From: Gangjinia marincola
GTDB lineage: Bacteria > Bacteroidota > Bacteroidia > Flavobacteriales > Flavobacteriaceae
Length of the DNA: 64,000 nucleotides
Direction of reading: 5' to 3'
Assembly: GCF_039523415.1 (NCBI RefSeq)
Contig: NZ_BAAAFG010000015.1
Span: 1-64,000 of the forward strand
The notes under the pieces were generated by a model. That model saw only the letters and a program-made list of their open reading frames with translations, was not told the DNA's origin and searched no databases. Positions 1-8,107 of the stretch are shown piece after piece (the stretch's first letter is position 1; every line of letters begins with the position of its first letter). The position numbers and the translations under genes were made by a program.

Positions 1-337
1 GTTGTCTCTTTAACAATACAACAAATTAAATCTTAATCGCTACTCTTAATCTCAAATGAACTTTTATCAGTCTTAATTCTTTTTTCTTACCAAGTATACC
101 ACTAAAGGTATTCTTGTGCTGTCAATCAATATATCAATGAACATACATCTCACCACATAAACCTCAATCAAGAAGCGTATCACGTGAAACTTAACTATCG
201 CTACTACTCAAGGAATCGAACCTCAATCAAATTAGAAATTCTCAACCGAATCCCTAACCCTAAAACCATCGTAATCTTTTAATGAACTTTTAACTTCTCA
301 AAACATCTTGTCTCACATGTTTCTCTCAAAGCGGGTG
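1..337 (-). ncRNA. probable rRNA operon 5' leader (16S gene would lie left of window)
   Basis: Read on the minus strand, this stretch starts just after a strong promoter and contains a boxA-like segment followed by ATTGATTGACAGC (plus-strand 130-142 region), a pattern typical of the transcribed leader before 16S rRNA in Flavobacteriia. A small hairpin with arms ATACC/GGTAT lies at about 97-115. The segment has no open reading frame of note. The 16S 5' end itself is not in the window, so the assignment rests on the leader resemblance and promoter strength. It could instead be the leader of another stable RNA. Confidence 0.55.
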
Positions 338-371
338 CAAATATACACCAACCTTTTCCATTCTACCAAAA
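338..371 (-). promoter_or_regulatory. Bacteroidota-type promoter of the leftward leader
   Basis: On the minus strand there is a perfect -7 box TATATTTG (338-345) and a -33 element TTTTGG (366-371), separated by 20 bp. A run of A and T tracts upstream (372-415) looks like an UP element, as expected for an rRNA promoter. Transcription would begin near 331 and run out of the left edge. Confidence 0.65.
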
Positions 372-520
372 CTTTATCCAAAAAAAAATGAAGTTTTTTT
401 TATTCTTTTCTCAAACCATTGATTTACTTGTATATGTACACTGAAAAAACATGACTTTTTTTTGAATGGGGATTAGGGATTAGTTCCCTTAGAGGAGGAA
501 GTGCGTTAGTTCATATCGGG

Positions 521-653
521 TTAGACTTGGTTAGATGGGTTAGACTTGGTTAGATGGGTTAGACTTGGTTAGATGGGTTAGACTTGGTTAGATGGGTTAG
601 ACTTGGTTAGATGGGTTAGACTTGGTTAGATGGGTTAGACTTGGTCAGATGGG
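521..653. repeat. seven tandem copies of a 19-bp unit
   Basis: The unit TTAGACTTGGTTAGATGGG starts at 521, 540, 559, 578, 597, 616 and 635; the last copy has one change (GTCAG for GTTAG). Each unit is itself two half-units, TTAGACTTGG and TTAGATGGG. There are no spacers, so it is not CRISPR. It sits about 150 bp upstream of the leftward rRNA-type promoter. Near-identity of the copies suggests recent expansion by slippage or unequal recombination. Confidence 0.95.
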
Positions 654-940
654 TTGGTAGGTTAGTATATTGGTAGGTTGATATGCTATATTGGTAGGCT
701 GGTCCTACCGCGCTAAGGCTTAGGAGGTTGGAGAGCGTTATTGAGTTATTCATTATTAAGTTATAGGTTATTGAGTTATTGAGTTATTGGGTTATTGGTT
801 ATTGAGTTATTGAGTTATTGAGTTATTGAGTTATTAAGGAAATATACTTTTTTAGAAGATGCTGAGGCTGAACACTGAATATTATGACTGAATACTGAGA
901 ACTGAGACCAAGGTAATAGATTGCGTTGAAGCTGACGCTT
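653..940. repeat. low-complexity tract of TTGGTAGG and GAGTTATT repeats
   Basis: Loose repeats of TTGGTAGGTT (653-705) are followed by about ten copies of GAGTTATT or close variants (738-836) and then degenerate ACTGA-type repeats (860-910). An open frame on the minus strand (815-1096) crosses this tract, but its sequence is dictated by the repeats and it resembles no protein I know, so I do not call it a gene. Confidence 0.8.
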
Positions 941-941
941 C

Positions 942-1050
942 TCGCAATGCCCCCCCGGGAAGGGATTGAACGGCGTGTTTGAGCTCACCCAAAACAAGGT
1001 GGGGTAGCGAGTAGTGAAAGCCCGGTCGAGTCGCGAATAAGCGACGAGAG
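942..1050 (-). ncRNA. candidate structured RNA or repeat element, copy A
   Basis: On the minus strand the order is: hairpin GTCGC/GCGAC (1030-1045), CGGGCTTTCA, hairpin CTCACC/GGTGGG (984-1003), then CAATCCCT. An outer pairing CCGGG (955-959) with CCCGG (1021-1025) closes it. The same order of conserved words and hairpins, with different stem sequences, occurs at 38222-38308. This is consistent with a conserved flavobacterial RNA such as the Flavo-1 motif or with a REP-like element; I cannot match it to a covariance model here. Confidence 0.5.
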
Positions 1051-1077
1051 CACGCAGAAGAAATAGCGTATTATCTC

Positions 1078-3087
1078 TTATAGAAAGTAATTCCACTGGA
1101 GACCAAAGCGAATAACATCGTCCCGAAAAGGCTGCGCGGGAGCTACGAAATTATCGTTTCCAAATAGTAGTGAGGGAATATTTTCCACCTTAAAGTAAAT
1201 ACGGGCGGTCTTAATCTTTGCATTAAAAAAGAAGTCGACTATGGGGAACCCTTCTATTTCTTGTTGATTTTGAGTGTAGAATTCGGCTAAAATCGGATCG
1301 TATCCGTCTCCATTATATGATGTAAAGTATTTAGCTGTGAAACCTGTTTGAAGATAAAGCGCCTTGTCAAACCAATGATCTTTATAATAGAGTGAACTTC
1401 GCACAACGATATCTGGAACATTTAAAACCTCATCATCAGAGGAAACGTTTTGATAAATAAGATCGCTTGATGAACCTAACACTCCGTACTCAAATGTTTT
1501 ACTCGCCTTGAGCTTTAAGTAATTGACCTGCTCATCGTATTGAGTGGGTTTTGCAATATTAAAAGTGACGGGGTTTTCAAACCCTTCCTGATCTACTTCT
1601 ATGCCATTCGCCGCAAAGTATGTATAATTATTTATCGTGGTAAAGGTTAGTGAAGCATCTACGTATTTTTTTGATTTGAAATCAAAAGCCAACCGCTGCG
1701 TTTGAACGTTATCGAAGTCATTGAACCAGTTGTATTCTACGTAGTCACTTTGATACAATAAGAAATTATAGTTGGGGCGCCTTGAATTTGTGGATACTGA
1801 TGCAGATATACTACCTATACTAAGCGGATAACTGATTGCGCCCTGAATATGATTTCCATCAAAATCACCTGAGACATTTATTTTTGCCAATCCATCAATC
1901 GCCAGTTTACCTATTGTATTATTATACGTTGCTCCGGTATAAAAAACATCTCCTATCAAACGGTTTGGAATCGTCCCCGATTCTTGAATAAGCACTCTTT
2001 GATAGCCATAATTATAGTCTGCATGACCAATCAAACCCCCAATCCTTCCCAGTACAGCATTAGAAAAAGTAAGCGATAGTTGATTGTTTACTTCTTGAAA
2101 TTCTACTTCATCTCTTAGATTGGTCGTTTCAAATGCTTCTCCAAAAATTTCATTTGCACTGCTTTGTTCATACCTATATTCCTTATCTGTAAAGTCTATT
2201 ACATGACCTAAGGTGATTTGATTGTTTTGAATAGAATCATTCTTTTTTATAATATCATAGCTTTGATTGAGGTAGAAGCGTCTACCATCCAAAATATTTT
2301 CTGCATCTTCAAAATTTACATCCAGTGCTGATCGATCATCAAATTCTTCATCATCACCTAAATAATTGATAACTCCCTGGGGAGAAAGCCCACCATTCTC
2401 CTGATTCAATAAATCCTGAGCCGTAAAATGAGTTTTTACATGATAACGATCGTTTTTTGTATCCACACTAAAACCTACTTGAAAATTACCCGTGCTGGTT
2501 AAAATGTGCTGGTACTTACCCAATGAGCGCAATCCTTTATATCCAATGAAGATATTTACTTGTGGTGAAATATTTGTTGTGAAAAAGGCTTCCAGATTTT
2601 GTCCTTGTTCAAACACAGTTCTAAAGTACAGTTCAGTTACCGGAGTTGGAACATGGTAATAGTTGATATCTTCTACTTCATAATAATTAAAATGCCTTGC
2701 TCTCGCTCCAAATAAAGGCATAAGACTGGTCGTATTGAATGTATGAGACAAGGTGACATAGGTTTGACCAACGTTGGTAAAGGGAAGAAGATGTAGGTCA
2801 TCTTTTCTAAGGTAATTAAACTCGTAGTCCTTTACAATAGTTAACGCGGTATCCACATGGGTTGTATCATTTTTGACGGAGATGATTTTGTACTCTGAGA
2901 TCGGTCGTGGCTCAAGTGTTTTCCTTCCCTTTTCATTATTATCCTGATTAGGATTATTTGGCTGTTGAGAGTTAGTTGGAGCATCTGTACGTTGAGGAAG
3001 CTCTTTAGACTGTTGTAAAGGACGCTCCTGAGAAAACCCCTGAAATGAGTAAACAAGCATTAAAATTAAATACAGGGTTTTCTTCAT
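1078..3087 (-). CDS. putative outer-membrane porin (Porin_10-like)
   Basis: The product is about 669 residues with a Sec signal peptide (hydrophobic stretch then FSQ at about residue 20) and a Gln/Asn-rich linker at about 20-60. The rest is alternating beta-strand sequence ending in FGLQWNYFL, a C-terminal aromatic as in beta-barrels. The pattern matches the flavobacterial putative porin family (Porin_10). A longer frame starts at 3108, but the signal peptide clearly begins at the Met at 3087. A promoter lies just upstream. It faces the divergent rnhB gene. Substrate unknown. Confidence 0.75.
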   Translation of the reverse strand: MKKTLYLILMLVYSFQGFSQERPLQQSKELPQRTDAPTNSQQPNNPNQDNNEKGRKTLEPRPISEYKIISVKNDTTHVDTALTIVKDYEFNYLRKDDLHLLPFTNVGQTYVTLSHTFNTTSLMPLFGARARHFNYYEVEDINYYHVPTPVTELYFRTVFEQGQNLEAFFTTNISPQVNIFIGYKGLRSLGKYQHILTSTGNFQVGFSVDTKNDRYHVKTHFTAQDLLNQENGGLSPQGVINYLGDDEEFDDRSALDVNFEDAENILDGRRFYLNQSYDIIKKNDSIQNNQITLGHVIDFTDKEYRYEQSSANEIFGEAFETTNLRDEVEFQEVNNQLSLTFSNAVLGRIGGLIGHADYNYGYQRVLIQESGTIPNRLIGDVFYTGATYNNTIGKLAIDGLAKINVSGDFDGNHIQGAISYPLSIGSISASVSTNSRRPNYNFLLYQSDYVEYNWFNDFDNVQTQRLAFDFKSKKYVDASLTFTTINNYTYFAANGIEVDQEGFENPVTFNIAKPTQYDEQVNYLKLKASKTFEYGVLGSSSDLIYQNVSSDDEVLNVPDIVVRSSLYYKDHWFDKALYLQTGFTAKYFTSYNGDGYDPILAEFYTQNQQEIEGFPIVDFFFNAKIKTARIYFKVENIPSLLFGNDNFVAPAQPFRDDVIRFGLQWNYFL

Positions 3088-3105
3088 GTGTAACGTAATT
3101 GAAAG

Positions 3106-3134
3106 CAAAAATAAGTTTTTAAAGCTAACTACAA
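3106..3134 (-). promoter_or_regulatory. promoter of the porin gene
   Basis: On the minus strand there is a -7 box TATTTTTG (3106-3113) and a -33 TTG (3132-3134) with an 18-bp gap. Transcription would start only about 10 bp before the chosen ATG, which supports the downstream start at 3087 over the upstream one at 3108. Confidence 0.45.
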
Positions 3135-3226
3135 ATCCCTCTTTAGGTTGATCTGTAATCAGAATAACTTATTTTATTCTGGCTTGTTTTATCTGCTTAC
3201 TGCTTATTGCTTATTTTTGAACGAGT

Positions 3227-3829
3227 ATGCTTCTATCAAAAATTAATCCATCTTTCTTAGAATGCGGCACAGATGAAGCCGGAAGAGGTTGCCTAGCAGG
3301 ACCCGTTACTGCGGCGGCAGTTATTTTACCCAACGGCTTTAAACATCCTTTACTCAATGATAGCAAGCAACTTACTGAACGAAAACGTGAAGAATTAAGA
3401 TCCATCATAGAAAAAGAAGCCTTGTCATTTGCAGTAAGTCATGTTTTCATGGAAGAAATAGACAGGATCAACATCCTGCAGGCATCCATTACTGCCATGC
3501 ATCGATCCATTGAACAGCTTTCTATGACCCCAGAATTTATCGCGGTAGATGGAAATAAATTTAGACCCTATCCCAATATTCCTCATCAAACTGTTATAAA
3601 GGGGGATGGCAAATATCTACACATCGCAGCCGCTTCAATATTGGCTAAAACGTACCGGGATGATTTTATGAAAGAGATTGATCAAGAGTTTCCAGAATAC
3701 TCTTGGAGTAAAAATAAGGGCTATCCTTCAAAGGCTCACAGGGCTGCGATACGAGAATATGGCACTACCAAGTTTCATCGAAAAAGTTTTAAACTTTTAC
3801 CAGAACAATTAATACTTCCACTTAAATAG
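3227..3829 (+). CDS. rnhB: ribonuclease HII
   Basis: The 200-residue protein cleaves the RNA strand of RNA-DNA hybrids and removes single ribonucleotides from DNA in the cytoplasm. The family signature CGTDEAGRGCLAGPV is at about residues 13-27, giving the metal-binding Asp16 and Glu17. Further acidic residues are in LLNDSKQLT (about 44) and AVDGN (about 109), and AAASILAKTYRD is the usual RNase HII segment near 137. Length is typical. The next gene, a large lipoprotein, reads in the same direction 100 bp on. Confidence 0.95.
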   Translation: MLLSKINPSFLECGTDEAGRGCLAGPVTAAAVILPNGFKHPLLNDSKQLTERKREELRSIIEKEALSFAVSHVFMEEIDRINILQASITAMHRSIEQLSMTPEFIAVDGNKFRPYPNIPHQTVIKGDGKYLHIAAASILAKTYRDDFMKEIDQEFPEYSWSKNKGYPSKAHRAAIREYGTTKFHRKSFKLLPEQLILPLK

Positions 3830-3928
3830 TAGCTTCCATGTGCTGTTTATAACTATTGGAAAGCAAAAATATCATCCTTGTTTTACGTTCTTTATGTTCT
3901 AGTATTTTTGACCTATTAGAACATTGCT

Positions 3929-6364
3929 ATGAAAAAGTATGTTTTTATTTTTTTTGTTTTGGTACTGTTTTCTTGCCAGGAAGATATACAGGAGGATTCT
4001 CCACTGATTCAATATATTCCGGCAAATTCTGCTTTAGTTGCTTCGATTGAAGACTTTTCTGTATTTAAAGAACATATTGATTCAAATGAATTTATTTCAT
4101 TATTTAAAGATTTTTCGTTGTTCAAGGGAGTAGCTTCAAAAGTCGATTACCTAACCGTTTTACAGCCTAAAGAGCCTATTTTAGTTAGCGTCACACAAAT
4201 TAATCGTGATGATATCGGTCTTACGCTCATTTCAAAGAATGAAGTAGTGATGGATTCTACACGCTTTATCAAAGCAGGAGATATCACGTACAATGAGGAG
4301 AATATAGAGATATACAACTTCAATAAAAAGGAAATTTATCGATCTAATCTCAATAAAACGTTCGTTTATAGTGACTCTAAACTTATTTTAGAGAATATTA
4401 TACGTTCTTATAAGGACACAAAAAAACCTGATCCTGCGTTTGAACGTGTCTACAAATCTGGTGCAGGAAATAACACCACTTTTTACTTCAATCAATCAAA
4501 GGTTCCTTCATTATTTAATGAGTATTTTAAATCAGGGGTATTTTCATCGCTCTCAGGATTTTCAGATTGGGTAGCACTTGACGTTGACGCCTCAAACTCC
4601 ATGTTACGACTAAATGGGATAAGCATTGCGAATGACTCTGTCATTCGATTACAACCCATGTTTAGAGAGGTAACTCCCGGGATTAGCCAACTTGCATCAA
4701 TTGCTCCTATAAACACAGCAGCACTTTATGGATTTACCTATAATGACCTTTTGCTGTTACAAAAAAATGATCCTAACAGCTCTTTGGATTTTAAATCCAT
4801 CGCTGCCACAGGAGAGGTAGGTATTCTTTATATGGATAAAAAAGAGGTCATCGTGATACGCTCAACGGATCCAGAACTTACAGACCATTCTTTTTTAGAT
4901 CAAAAAGAACAGGCAAAAACATACAGAGAAAATATTATCTATCATTTTGAGAAAAAGAATTTTTTTAAAGATCGTTTTGGGAGTTTATTCCCTACCGTGA
5001 GTGCAAAATTTTATACGGTTTTAGATTCCTTTTTTGTTTTTGCGGAAGATGCCGAAACGCTGGAAGATATTATTGCTAATTTTCAGAATAAAACGGTCTT
5101 AGAAAATTCACCCTATTACACATCGTTTTCGGAAGATATGAGTGATCAGTCCCACCTTTACTACCTTATAAATCATGATGTATTTGTTTCGCGGCTAGCG
5201 GAAGCTCTTCCGAAGAAGGATCAAACAAAAGCTTCAAAACTAAATTTTAATTCTCATCGCTTTTCGGCCATTCAACTTACGCACGATACAGATTTTGCTC
5301 ATGTAAACATCCTTATTAAGAAAAGTCAACAACACGTTGAATCCCAACCTATTGCACAGCTTTTAAGCATCACGCTAGATGCTCCTGCGGCATCAAAACC
5401 ACAGTTTTTTAGAAATCACCTTACTAATCAACTTGACATCGCAGTACAAGATGAAGATCATACCCTTTATTTAATATCTAATAAAGGCAAGGTATACTGG
5501 AAAAAGAAATTAGACGCTGCAATTTTAGGAGAAGTACAGGCTGTTGATCTTTTTAAAAATAAAAAGCTACAACTTGCCTTTACGACCGCCAATGGATTTT
5601 ATGTAATAGATAGAAACGGAAAAGAAGTTGCCCCATTCCCTTTAACCTTTAACGAGACCATCACTCAGCCCCTAGCCATATTTGACTATGACCAAAACCG
5701 AAATTACCGATTCGCAATTACCACGGGGAAAAACGTTGCTTTGTACAATACAGAAGCCAAACAAGTAAAGGGTTTTGAGTTTTCATCAACACCTTCACCT
5801 ATCACACAGGCACCTGTTCACAATAGAAAAGGATCAAAGGATTATATTCTCATCTCTGAAGAAAACGGAACGCTTCATATATTAAATCGTAGGGGACAAT
5901 CTAGAATTGATGTTAAGGATAAGGTGGCTTCCATCAATCCATGGTTTCTCTATACCGGTATGTTCACCAGTATAAATGAACAAGGAGAACTAATTCAAAT
6001 TACCGATAAGGGAAATGTAAAAAAATCTGCTACAGGAATAAAAGATAACGCTAAGCTTGACGCTACTGCAAAGACCATTGCGATAAATGCCAGTAACAAA
6101 TTAAAAATAAAGCAAAATCTTGTCGATCTGGATTATGGTAGATATAGTGCTCCAGAAATTTTTTACCTGGATGATAAGCTGTATATCGCGCTGACGAATT
6201 TGGAATCAAATCAAGTCTTTCTTTTTGACAGCAACGCAAAATTATTACCTCATTTTCCTGTGTATGGCTCCAGTCAAATCGATCTTAATAATATGGATCG
6301 CAGTGGTGCATTAGAATTTGTGGTAAAGGGAGAGGGAAATCGAATATTAGTCTATCGACTATAA
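3929..6364 (+). CDS. large lipoprotein of unknown function with propeller-like C-terminal half
   Basis: The 811-residue product begins with a lipoprotein signal (VLFSC, Cys16) followed by QEDIQED, acidic residues that may act as a surface-export signal. Residues about 25-470 are unlike any domain I can name with certainty, though they recall DUF3352-type proteins (an early ALVASIEDFSVF stretch). From about 480 onward there are repeats with patterns such as YLISNKGKVYWKK, YVIDRNGKEV and HILNRRGQSR, suggesting a beta-propeller. It follows rnhB and converges on lipB with a 7-bp gap. I do not recognise its function. Confidence 0.7.
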   Translation: MKKYVFIFFVLVLFSCQEDIQEDSPLIQYIPANSALVASIEDFSVFKEHIDSNEFISLFKDFSLFKGVASKVDYLTVLQPKEPILVSVTQINRDDIGLTLISKNEVVMDSTRFIKAGDITYNEENIEIYNFNKKEIYRSNLNKTFVYSDSKLILENIIRSYKDTKKPDPAFERVYKSGAGNNTTFYFNQSKVPSLFNEYFKSGVFSSLSGFSDWVALDVDASNSMLRLNGISIANDSVIRLQPMFREVTPGISQLASIAPINTAALYGFTYNDLLLLQKNDPNSSLDFKSIAATGEVGILYMDKKEVIVIRSTDPELTDHSFLDQKEQAKTYRENIIYHFEKKNFFKDRFGSLFPTVSAKFYTVLDSFFVFAEDAETLEDIIANFQNKTVLENSPYYTSFSEDMSDQSHLYYLINHDVFVSRLAEALPKKDQTKASKLNFNSHRFSAIQLTHDTDFAHVNILIKKSQQHVESQPIAQLLSITLDAPAASKPQFFRNHLTNQLDIAVQDEDHTLYLISNKGKVYWKKKLDAAILGEVQAVDLFKNKKLQLAFTTANGFYVIDRNGKEVAPFPLTFNETITQPLAIFDYDQNRNYRFAITTGKNVALYNTEAKQVKGFEFSSTPSPITQAPVHNRKGSKDYILISEENGTLHILNRRGQSRIDVKDKVASINPWFLYTGMFTSINEQGELIQITDKGNVKKSATGIKDNAKLDATAKTIAINASNKLKIKQNLVDLDYGRYSAPEIFYLDDKLYIALTNLESNQVFLFDSNAKLLPHFPVYGSSQIDLNNMDRSGALEFVVKGEGNRILVYRL

Positions 6365-6371
6365 TAATTGA

Positions 6372-7073
6372 TTAGGAATAAACTTCGGCTTCAAAAAGCC
6401 CTAAAAAGTGTTTAAGAAGCTTGTCTTTTACTTCTTGCATAGAAACTTTAGCTTGACCCAATTCTACATTAAGACTAGTTACATTTTTATCTTTAATTCC
6501 GCAGGGAATCATGAGATCAAAGTAGCCTAAATCTGCATTAACATTGAGTGCAAATCCATGCATAGTTACCCATCGGCTTGCTCGTACACCCATAGCACAT
6601 ATTTTACGAGCAAATGGAGTACCAACATCCAGCCATACGCCGGTTTCTCCTTTACTGCGCTCTGCTTTTACATCATATTCTGCAAGGGTGAGAATAACCA
6701 TCTCTTCTAATAGTCGCAGGTATTTATGAATGTCTGTAAAGAAGTTTTCCAAATCCAGAATAGGATATCCAACAATTTGACCGGGACCGTGATAGGTAAT
6801 ATCTCCTCCACGATTTATTTTGTAAAAAGAAGCATTTTTTTGAGCCAGCTGTTCCTTACTCACCAGTAAATTATCCAAATCACCGCTTTTACCCAAGGTA
6901 AAAACATGCGGATGTTCTACGAATAAAAAATGATTTTGAGTTTCAAGTCCTACATTTTCTCTCCTGTTTTTTATCTTTGTGTCAAGAATGTTTTTGAACA
7001 GTTTTTCTTGATATTCCCAGGCCTTTTTATAATCTAATAATCCTAGATCCTCTAGCCGTATCGTTTTGTTCAT
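6372..7073 (-). CDS. lipB: octanoyl-ACP:protein octanoyltransferase
   Basis: This 233-residue enzyme moves octanoyl groups from acyl carrier protein to lipoyl domains of 2-oxoacid dehydrogenases and the glycine cleavage H protein. The RGGDITYHGPGQIVGYPI motif is at about 88-105, the catalytic Lys lies in FARKICAMG, and the catalytic Cys in MIPCGIKDKNVTSL. TMHGFALNVN is also family-typical. Its start overlaps the stop of the upstream lipoprotein gene by 4 bp, so the two are probably translationally coupled. Confidence 0.95.
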   Translation of the reverse strand: MNKTIRLEDLGLLDYKKAWEYQEKLFKNILDTKIKNRRENVGLETQNHFLFVEHPHVFTLGKSGDLDNLLVSKEQLAQKNASFYKINRGGDITYHGPGQIVGYPILDLENFFTDIHKYLRLLEEMVILTLAEYDVKAERSKGETGVWLDVGTPFARKICAMGVRASRWVTMHGFALNVNADLGYFDLMIPCGIKDKNVTSLNVELGQAKVSMQEVKDKLLKHFLGLFEAEVYS

Positions 7074-7834
7074 TCGTCTTGAAATTCAACTTTTAGGTCC
7101 ATTGCATGAGGTGACGAAAATAAGTCTGCCATTGAAAGATTAATAACAACACTTTTGAGATCTTGACCTAACAACGCTTTTGGATGCGAGACTGATTTTA
7201 CTTTTTTAGGAAAATTTATTTTATAGGTATACGTTGATCCCTCAAACATCGTAAGGGCAGTTTGCGTTTTTTTTACGATTTTGTCATACTCTTCCTGATT
7301 AATTACTGTAGTAGAACGCTCAAAGTAAGCAGGTTTATAGGTATAGCTTGTTTCAGTAAAGTCATAAGGACTAGGATCCTCTTCTTTATTAGCTTGTTTT
7401 GAAGCACCAGTATCTGGTCCGTAGTCATCCATAAGATCAAAGAGCTCATAAAAATCACTTAACTCTTTTACTCTTTTAAAAGGAAACTTCATATCAAGCT
7501 TGAACTTTCCATTAGATTCATCCACCACGTAATTGATACTTACGTTTTTCAATCGCTTTAATTTTTTTTGCTCTTCTTTAGAAAGCTTAGAAATACTATC
7601 AGCTTTCTCCTTTAAAACGTCCTTAAAATAGATTGTAGAGTCAACTGCTTTTTCCTTTTTTTCGCCAGATATACTGTCACCCATTTGAGCAAACTCTCCC
7701 ATAGCCTGCATCATTTCGTTCCCATTAAACATAATATTTGCTTGGCCTGTGCCATCTTCATTAATGGTAAGCGTTTCTTCAAATTGGCACGAAACAAAAA
7801 ACAATACTAGACAAGCATATAAAAATATCTTCAT
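7070..7834 (-). CDS. lipoprotein of unknown function, upstream of lipB
   Basis: The 254-residue protein has a lipoprotein signal ending FFVSC (Cys16). The mature part begins QFEETLTINEDGTGQANI, a pattern common in small flavobacterial lipoproteins that carry one beta-rich domain. Residues about 60-110 are strongly charged (many Lys, Glu) and may form a helix. It is the first gene of a two-gene unit with lipB. Whether it has any role in lipoylation is unknown; the coupling may be only transcriptional. Confidence 0.6.
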   Translation of the reverse strand: MKIFLYACLVLFFVSCQFEETLTINEDGTGQANIMFNGNEMMQAMGEFAQMGDSISGEKKEKAVDSTIYFKDVLKEKADSISKLSKEEQKKLKRLKNVSINYVVDESNGKFKLDMKFPFKRVKELSDFYELFDLMDDYGPDTGASKQANKEEDPSPYDFTETSYTYKPAYFERSTTVINQEEYDKIVKKTQTALTMFEGSTYTYKINFPKKVKSVSHPKALLGQDLKSVVINLSMADLFSSPHAMDLKVEFQDE

Positions 7835-7836
7835 AA

Positions 7837-7995
7837 TTAACTGTTTGGATTATTCACAATGATGAGTGCTGCAATAACTCCTGGCACCCATCCACATAAG
7901 GTCAAAAGTACTACAATTAAAAAAGAACCACAACCTTTGTCCAGCACTGATAAGGGCGGAAAGAGTAAAGCAAATAAGGCTCTAAAAAAACTCAT
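7837..7995 (-). CDS. YqaE/Pmp3-family small membrane protein
   Basis: A 52-residue frame begins ATG at 7995 and ends TAA at 7837. It reads MSFFRALFALLFPPLSVLDK, then GCGSFLIVVLLTLCGWVPGV and ends with a short tail NNPNS. The FPPLSV and LCGWVPGVIAAL segments are the hallmarks of the YqaE/Pmp3 (UPF0057) family, two-helix proteins linked to membrane potential and salt or cold stress in other organisms. It lies immediately upstream of the lipB pair on the same strand and is divergent from lysS. Confidence 0.9.
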   Translation of the reverse strand: MSFFRALFALLFPPLSVLDKGCGSFLIVVLLTLCGWVPGVIAALIIVNNPNS

Positions 7996-8057
7996 ATTGT
8001 GAATATAAATGAAGATATATACAGATTAGTAGTATCAAATTCTATTTGTTACATGAG

Positions 8058-8088
8058 TTGATTCATAGAGATGGCTTGTTTATCTTTG
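8058..8088 (+). promoter_or_regulatory. promoter of lysS
   Basis: A -33 TTG at 8058-8060 and a perfect -7 box TATCTTTG at 8081-8088 are separated by 20 bp. This leaves a 5' leader of about 12 nt before the ATG at 8108. Confidence 0.7.
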
Positions 8089-8107
8089 CCCGCCTAAATA
8101 AACCCGC

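Noticed and set aside
521..653. Tandem repeats as a possible CRISPR array
   Set aside because: Units of 19 bp are adjacent with no spacers and no cas genes are in the window.
815..1096. 93-codon open frame on the minus strand at the left end
   Set aside because: It runs through simple repeats and the structured element, resembles no protein, and its composition is explained by those repeats.
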